A stretch of DNA of 64,000 bases from Betaproteobacteria bacterium (GTDB taxonomy: Bacteria; Pseudomonadota; Gammaproteobacteria; Burkholderiales; Usitatibacteraceae), in NCBI GenBank assembly GCA_016720855.1, contig JADKJU010000001.1:985501-1049500 (forward strand). The letters run 5' to 3'. How positions within the stretch are numbered: the stretch's first letter is position 1; each line of letters opens with the position of its first letter. The notes beneath the pieces were generated by a model. That model was not told the origin of the DNA and searched no databases. It worked only from the letters and a program-made list of their open reading frames with translations. Both the position numbers and the translations under genes were made by a program. Below are positions 60,672 to 64,000 of this stretch, in pieces.

Positions 60672-62038
60672 CCCCGGTTCTCGGCCGCTACAAGATCGTT
60701 TCCGAGATCGGGCAGGGCGCCATGGGCACGGTGTACAAGGCCGTGGACCCGATCATCGACCGAACGGTCGCGATCAAGACGATCAACCTGAACCTCTCCA
60801 AGCAGGAGCTCGAGGAGTACGAGGCGCGCTTCCAGCAGGAGATCAAGGCGGCCGGGCGCCTGAACCACCCGAACATCGTCACCATCTACGACGTGGGCAA
60901 GACGGAGCATGTGGCCTACATGGCGATGGAGTTCCTGGAGGGGCAGGAACTCAAGGACATCATCGCCGGGGGCAAGCCCATGCCCACCGAGCAGGTGGTG
61001 GACATCATCGCGCAGGTGGCGGACGGGCTGTGGTTCGCGCACCAGCAGGACATCGTGCACCGCGACGTGAAGCCCTCCAACATCATGGTGCTCAAGGGCG
61101 GGATCGCGAAGATCACCGACTTCGGCATCGCGCGGCTGCCCAACTCGGCGGTGAAGACCATGACGGGCCTGATCCTGGGCTCGCCCCGGTACATGTCCCC
61201 CGAGCAGGTGATCGGCAAGGCGCTCGATACGCGCACCGACATCTTCTCGCTGGGCGTGGTGCTCTACGAGGCGCTCACCGGCCAGGCGCCGTTCGACGGC
61301 GACAACGTGAACGCCATCATGTACGCGACGGTGAACACCGCCCCGCCGCCGCCCTCCTCGCACAACCGCCATGTTCCGGCGATGCTCGATCTCATCGTCG
61401 CCAAGGCGATGGCCAAGGCGGTTGACGACCGCTACCAGACGGTGAAGGAATTCGCGCAGGACATGCGCGAGGTGCAGCGCCAGCTCGATGCGGCGCGTCC
61501 GTCGGTGGCGCTGAAGGCGCGCTCCGCCCCCCCGCCCTCGCGCCCGCCGAGCGAATCGGCCCAGCAGGACTCCGCGACGACCCCGCTTCCCGTGAACGGC
61601 AAGCTCGACAAGGACGCGCTTCGCGAGGACGAATCCACGAAGCCGCTGGTGATCGACAAGACATTCGACTCCTTCGATGCGACGCTGCGCCTGGCGTCGA
61701 TGACCAACCAGACCGAGGAGTTCGAGGAATACATCACGGCCACCCAGAAGATGCGCGCCTACCGCGGCAAGATCGAGCCGGGCAGCCCGCTCGCCCCGAT
61801 CGTCCCGCCACCGGCCCCGGTCCCGCCGCCTGCCGCCGTCCCGCCCCCGGCCGCCGCTTCCGCGCCCGAAGTGTCGAAGACACGCACCATCCCGCGCTAC
61901 GTGACCCCTGCGTCTGCCTCGGCGAAGCCCGCGCCCGACTTCCCCGAGAACAGCAACTCGAGCATGCTGGCGGTCGCAGCGATCATCGCCCTCTCGATCG
62001 CCGCCATCGGCCTCCTCGTCACCCTCCTCGTCAAATAG
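60668..62038 (+). CDS. Tail-anchored serine/threonine protein kinase
   Basis: 456 aa. Complete Hanks-type kinase domain (1-270): glycine loop IGQGAMGTVYK, Lys37 (VAIK), catalytic Asp133 and Asn138 (HRDVKPSN), Asp151 (DFG), and YMSPEQ. A long Pro/Ala/Ser linker (275-430) ends in one membrane helix (about 433-454), leaving only a Lys outside, so there is no periplasmic sensor domain. Input probably comes from partners such as the co-transcribed lipoprotein and cyclase. Ends 8 nt before a perfect palindrome. Confidence 0.93.
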   Translation: MTPVLGRYKIVSEIGQGAMGTVYKAVDPIIDRTVAIKTINLNLSKQELEEYEARFQQEIKAAGRLNHPNIVTIYDVGKTEHVAYMAMEFLEGQELKDIIAGGKPMPTEQVVDIIAQVADGLWFAHQQDIVHRDVKPSNIMVLKGGIAKITDFGIARLPNSAVKTMTGLILGSPRYMSPEQVIGKALDTRTDIFSLGVVLYEALTGQAPFDGDNVNAIMYATVNTAPPPPSSHNRHVPAMLDLIVAKAMAKAVDDRYQTVKEFAQDMREVQRQLDAARPSVALKARSAPPPSRPPSESAQQDSATTPLPVNGKLDKDALREDESTKPLVIDKTFDSFDATLRLASMTNQTEEFEEYITATQKMRAYRGKIEPGSPLAPIVPPPAPVPPPAAVPPPAAASAPEVSKTRTIPRYVTPASASAKPAPDFPENSNSSMLAVAAIIALSIAAIGLLVTLLVK

Positions 62039-62045
62039 CTTGTAT

Positions 62046-62079
62046 CAATGGGGTCAGGTTCGCGAACCTGACCCCATTG
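62046..62079. terminator. Perfect 34-bp palindrome between the kinase gene and radA
   Basis: Half-site CAATGGGGTCAGGTTCG followed directly by its exact complement. It fills the gap between convergent stops. It shares GGGGTCAG/CTGACCCC with the 39661 hairpin and GGGGTC with the rest of the family. Likely a bidirectional terminator. Confidence 0.85.
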
Positions 62080-63447
62080 TTACAAGCGGCCGGCGAAGTC
62101 GACGGCTTCGGAGAGGCGATCGACGGCGATGACCTCGATGCCGTCGATTCTGTGCCGCGGCTTGTTGGCGGACGGGATGATGGCGTGCGTGAAACCGAGC
62201 TTGGCCGCCTCGCGAAGACGTTCCTGCCCGCGCTGGACGGGCCGCACCTCCCCGGCGAGCCCAACTTCACCAAAGACCACATGCTTGGCCGGCAGCGCGC
62301 GGTTGCGAAGGCTTGAGACGATGGCGAGCGTCACCGCCAGGTCCGCCCCCGGCTCGACGATCCGCACGCCCCCCACCGCGTTCACGAACACGTCCTGGTC
62401 GAAGAGCGCGATGCCCGAATGCCGGTGCAGCACCGCCAGCAGCATCGCGAGCCGGTTCTGCTCCAGCCCCACCGTCAGCCGCCGCGGCTGCGCCCCGTGC
62501 GACTCGTCCACGAGCGCCTGCAGCTCCACCAGCAGAGGCCGCGTGCCTTCCTGCGTGACCATGACGCAGGAACCCGGCACGTCCGCCTTGTGGTGCGACA
62601 GGAACAGCGCGGAAGGGTTCGTCACCTCGCGCAGCCCCTTCTCCGTCATCGCGAAGACGCCCATCTCGTTCACCGCGCCGAAGCGGTTCTTGAACGCGCG
62701 GATGAGGCGAAAGCTGGTGTGCGTGTCGCCCTCGAAGTAGAGCACCGTGTCCACCATGTGCTCGAGCACGCGAGGGCCCGCCAGCGCGCCCTCCTTGGTG
62801 ACATGGCCCACGAAGACGATCGCCGTGCCCGACTGCTTGGCCACGCGCGTCAACTGCGCCGCACATTCGCGAACCTGCGCCACCGATCCCGGCGCGGAGG
62901 TGAGCGCCGACGAGTACAGCGTCTGGATCGAGTCGATCACCGCCACGCCCGGCTTCAACTTCGCGATCGTCGCCTGGACCTTCTCCAGCTCGATCTCGGG
63001 CAGCAGACGGATCTTGGAAGCGTTCACCTCCAGCCGCCGCGCCCGCAGCGCCACCTGCTGGGCCGATTCCTCCCCGGTCACGTACAGCACCGTCGCCTGC
63101 TCCGAGAGCCTGGCCGCGGCCTGCAACAGCAGCGTCGATTTCCCGATGCCCGGGTCGCCGCCGATGAGCACCACGCCGCCCTCGACCATCCCGCCGCCCA
63201 GCACGCGGTCGAATTCGCCGATGAGCGTGGGCATGCGTGGAAAGTCTTTCGCGTCGATCTCGCCCAGCGACACCACTTCGCCCGAGCCGCCCAGGCTCGC
63301 GAAGCGATTGGCGCCCGCGACCTTTCCCGCCTCCACCGCGGTCTCGACCAGCGTGTTCCAGGCCTCGCAGTGCGGGCACTGTCCCTGCCACTTGGGCGCC
63401 TGGCCGCCGCATTCCGTGCAGGTGTAGACCGACCTGGCCTTCGCCAT
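62080..63447 (-). CDS. radA: DNA repair protein RadA
   Basis: 455 aa from the ATG at 63447, which overlaps the alr stop (TGATG). N-terminal zinc finger Cys10, Cys13, Cys24, Cys27. RecA-like ATPase with Walker A GGDPGIGKSTLLLQ near 100, the RadA-specific KNRFG motif (RAFKNRFGAVNE) near 250, and a C-terminal Lon-like domain (FGEVGLAGEVRPV). It is a helicase for recombination-intermediate branch migration. Confidence 0.95.
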   Translation of the reverse strand: MAKARSVYTCTECGGQAPKWQGQCPHCEAWNTLVETAVEAGKVAGANRFASLGGSGEVVSLGEIDAKDFPRMPTLIGEFDRVLGGGMVEGGVVLIGGDPGIGKSTLLLQAAARLSEQATVLYVTGEESAQQVALRARRLEVNASKIRLLPEIELEKVQATIAKLKPGVAVIDSIQTLYSSALTSAPGSVAQVRECAAQLTRVAKQSGTAIVFVGHVTKEGALAGPRVLEHMVDTVLYFEGDTHTSFRLIRAFKNRFGAVNEMGVFAMTEKGLREVTNPSALFLSHHKADVPGSCVMVTQEGTRPLLVELQALVDESHGAQPRRLTVGLEQNRLAMLLAVLHRHSGIALFDQDVFVNAVGGVRIVEPGADLAVTLAIVSSLRNRALPAKHVVFGEVGLAGEVRPVQRGQERLREAAKLGFTHAIIPSANKPRHRIDGIEVIAVDRLSEAVDFAGRL

Positions 63448-64000
63448 CAGGCCACCTCGAGCACCGGCACGCGCGGCGCCAGCGCGCACATGAGCTCGTA
63501 GCCGACGGTGCCGGCCGCATGCGCCACCTCGTCGATGGGCAGGCCCTCGCCCCACAGCACGACATCCGATCCCGCCCGGGCGCCTGGCACCGCCGTGAGA
63601 TCGACCGTGATCATGTCCATGGACACCCGCCCGGCCGTGGGCACGCGCACGCCTTCCACCAGCACCGGCGTGCCGTTGGGCGCGTGGCGGGGATAACCAT
63701 CCGCATAGCCACAAGCCACCACGCCGATTCGCATCGCATGCGGCGCGTAGAACGTGGCGCCGTAGCCCACAGGGTCGCCGGGCCCCACGTCCTGCACCGC
63801 GATGAGCTGCGAGCGCAGCGTCATGGCCGGCACGAGGCCGAAGCCCTGCGCGCTGCGATCCGTGAAAGGCGACGCCCCGTAGAGCGCGATTCCTTCCCGC
63901 ACCGTGTCCGCGTGCGTGCGCGGGTGCGTGAGGATGGCCGCGGAGTTTGCCAGGCTCCTGGGCAGATCGATGCCGTGGGTGGACGTCTCGAAGCGGTTCA
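63447..64000 (-). CDS. alr: Alanine racemase, C-terminal part (runs off the right edge)
   Basis: About 184 codons are visible, from the middle of the barrel to the stop; the N-terminal half with the PLP lysine lies outside. Visible family marks: HGIDLPRSLANSAAIL and VREGIALYG (PLP phosphate region), ACGYADGYPRH with the catalytic Tyr region, AGRVSMDMITVDLT near the dimer interface, and WGEGLPIDEVAHAAGTVGYE near the end. Makes D-alanine for peptidoglycan. The stop overlaps the radA start. Confidence 0.93.
   Translation of the reverse strand, partial: NRFETSTHGIDLPRSLANSAAILTHPRTHADTVREGIALYGASPFTDRSAQGFGLVPAMTLRSQLIAVQDVGPGDPVGYGATFYAPHAMRIGVVACGYADGYPRHAPNGTPVLVEGVRVPTAGRVSMDMITVDLTAVPGARAGSDVVLWGEGLPIDEVAHAAGTVGYELMCALAPRVPVLEVA

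Noticed and set aside
58603..62038. Part of a type VI secretion gene cluster
   Set aside because: Only a TssQ-like lipoprotein and a kinase suggest it. No tssB, tssC, hcp, vgrG, tssJ, tssL or tssM gene occurs in the window.

Overview
This is a high-GC chromosomal segment of a betaproteobacterium. The evidence is the gene families present (aat-bpt pair, DUF1841, DUF3305/DUF3306 beside formate dehydrogenase, HpnC-HpnD-HpnE, TssQ-like lipoprotein) and the order tig-clpP-clpX-lon-hupB-tRNA-ppiD. I cannot fix the family. There are no rRNA genes, insertion sequences, phage genes or CRISPR arrays. Coding density is very high: no gap exceeds 300 bases, and many neighbours overlap by ATGA or TGATG.

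Layout. 1-7614 (minus) is a formate dehydrogenase locus: DUF3305, DUF3306, a multi-cluster ferredoxin-like protein, a TorD-type chaperone, a small Tat-target protein, catalytic FdhA, Fe-S subunit FdhB and a truncated lipoprotein. 7718-11971 (plus) carries molybdenum-cofactor and FDH maturation genes: moaA, fdhD, a GFA-family protein, a frameshifted mobA and moeA. 12053-16915 is a TetR-controlled RND efflux pair with a doubled palindromic operator. 16999-24793 holds an atypical Rieske protein, cysK, an exported methyltransferase (minus), the N-degron transferases aat and bpt, pyrD, alanine dehydrogenase, an orphan RnfB, nth and DUF1841. 24906-29398 (minus) holds two small cytochromes c, a GGDEF-EAL protein, a frameshifted dnaQ, rnhA and a methyltransferase, with gloB divergent. 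29425-35142 holds gloB, a GNAT protein, a TldD-related peptidase pair and mltD. 35208-45223 (minus) is sodB and a Yej-type peptide ABC transporter with three tandem paralogous binding proteins. 45337-54583 is fabI, ppiD, tRNA-Asp, tRNA-Val, hupB, lon, clpX, clpP, tig and tRNA-Leu. 54687-58478 is the squalene operon hpnC-hpnD-hpnE plus an SDR. 58603-62038 is a cyclase / TssQ-like lipoprotein / Ser-Thr kinase signalling cassette. 62080-64000 (minus) is radA and a partial alr.

How the parts fit. The left quarter is one functional unit: a periplasmic formate dehydrogenase with its maturation proteins, divergent from cofactor-assembly genes. The 46-54 kb block is the protein-quality-control core (Trigger factor, ClpXP, Lon, PpiD).

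Most unusual points: a dispersed family of GGGG(T/A)C...CCCC palindromes sitting at gene ends and inside the ABC operon; two one-base deletions in G/C homopolymers that break mobA and dnaQ, the second creating a false DnaQ-GGDEF-EAL fusion; a Rieske protein with Asp in place of the second His ligand; an SDR with Phe in place of the catalytic Tyr; and the cyclase/lipoprotein/kinase cassette, which is the best candidate for an uncharacterised signalling system.
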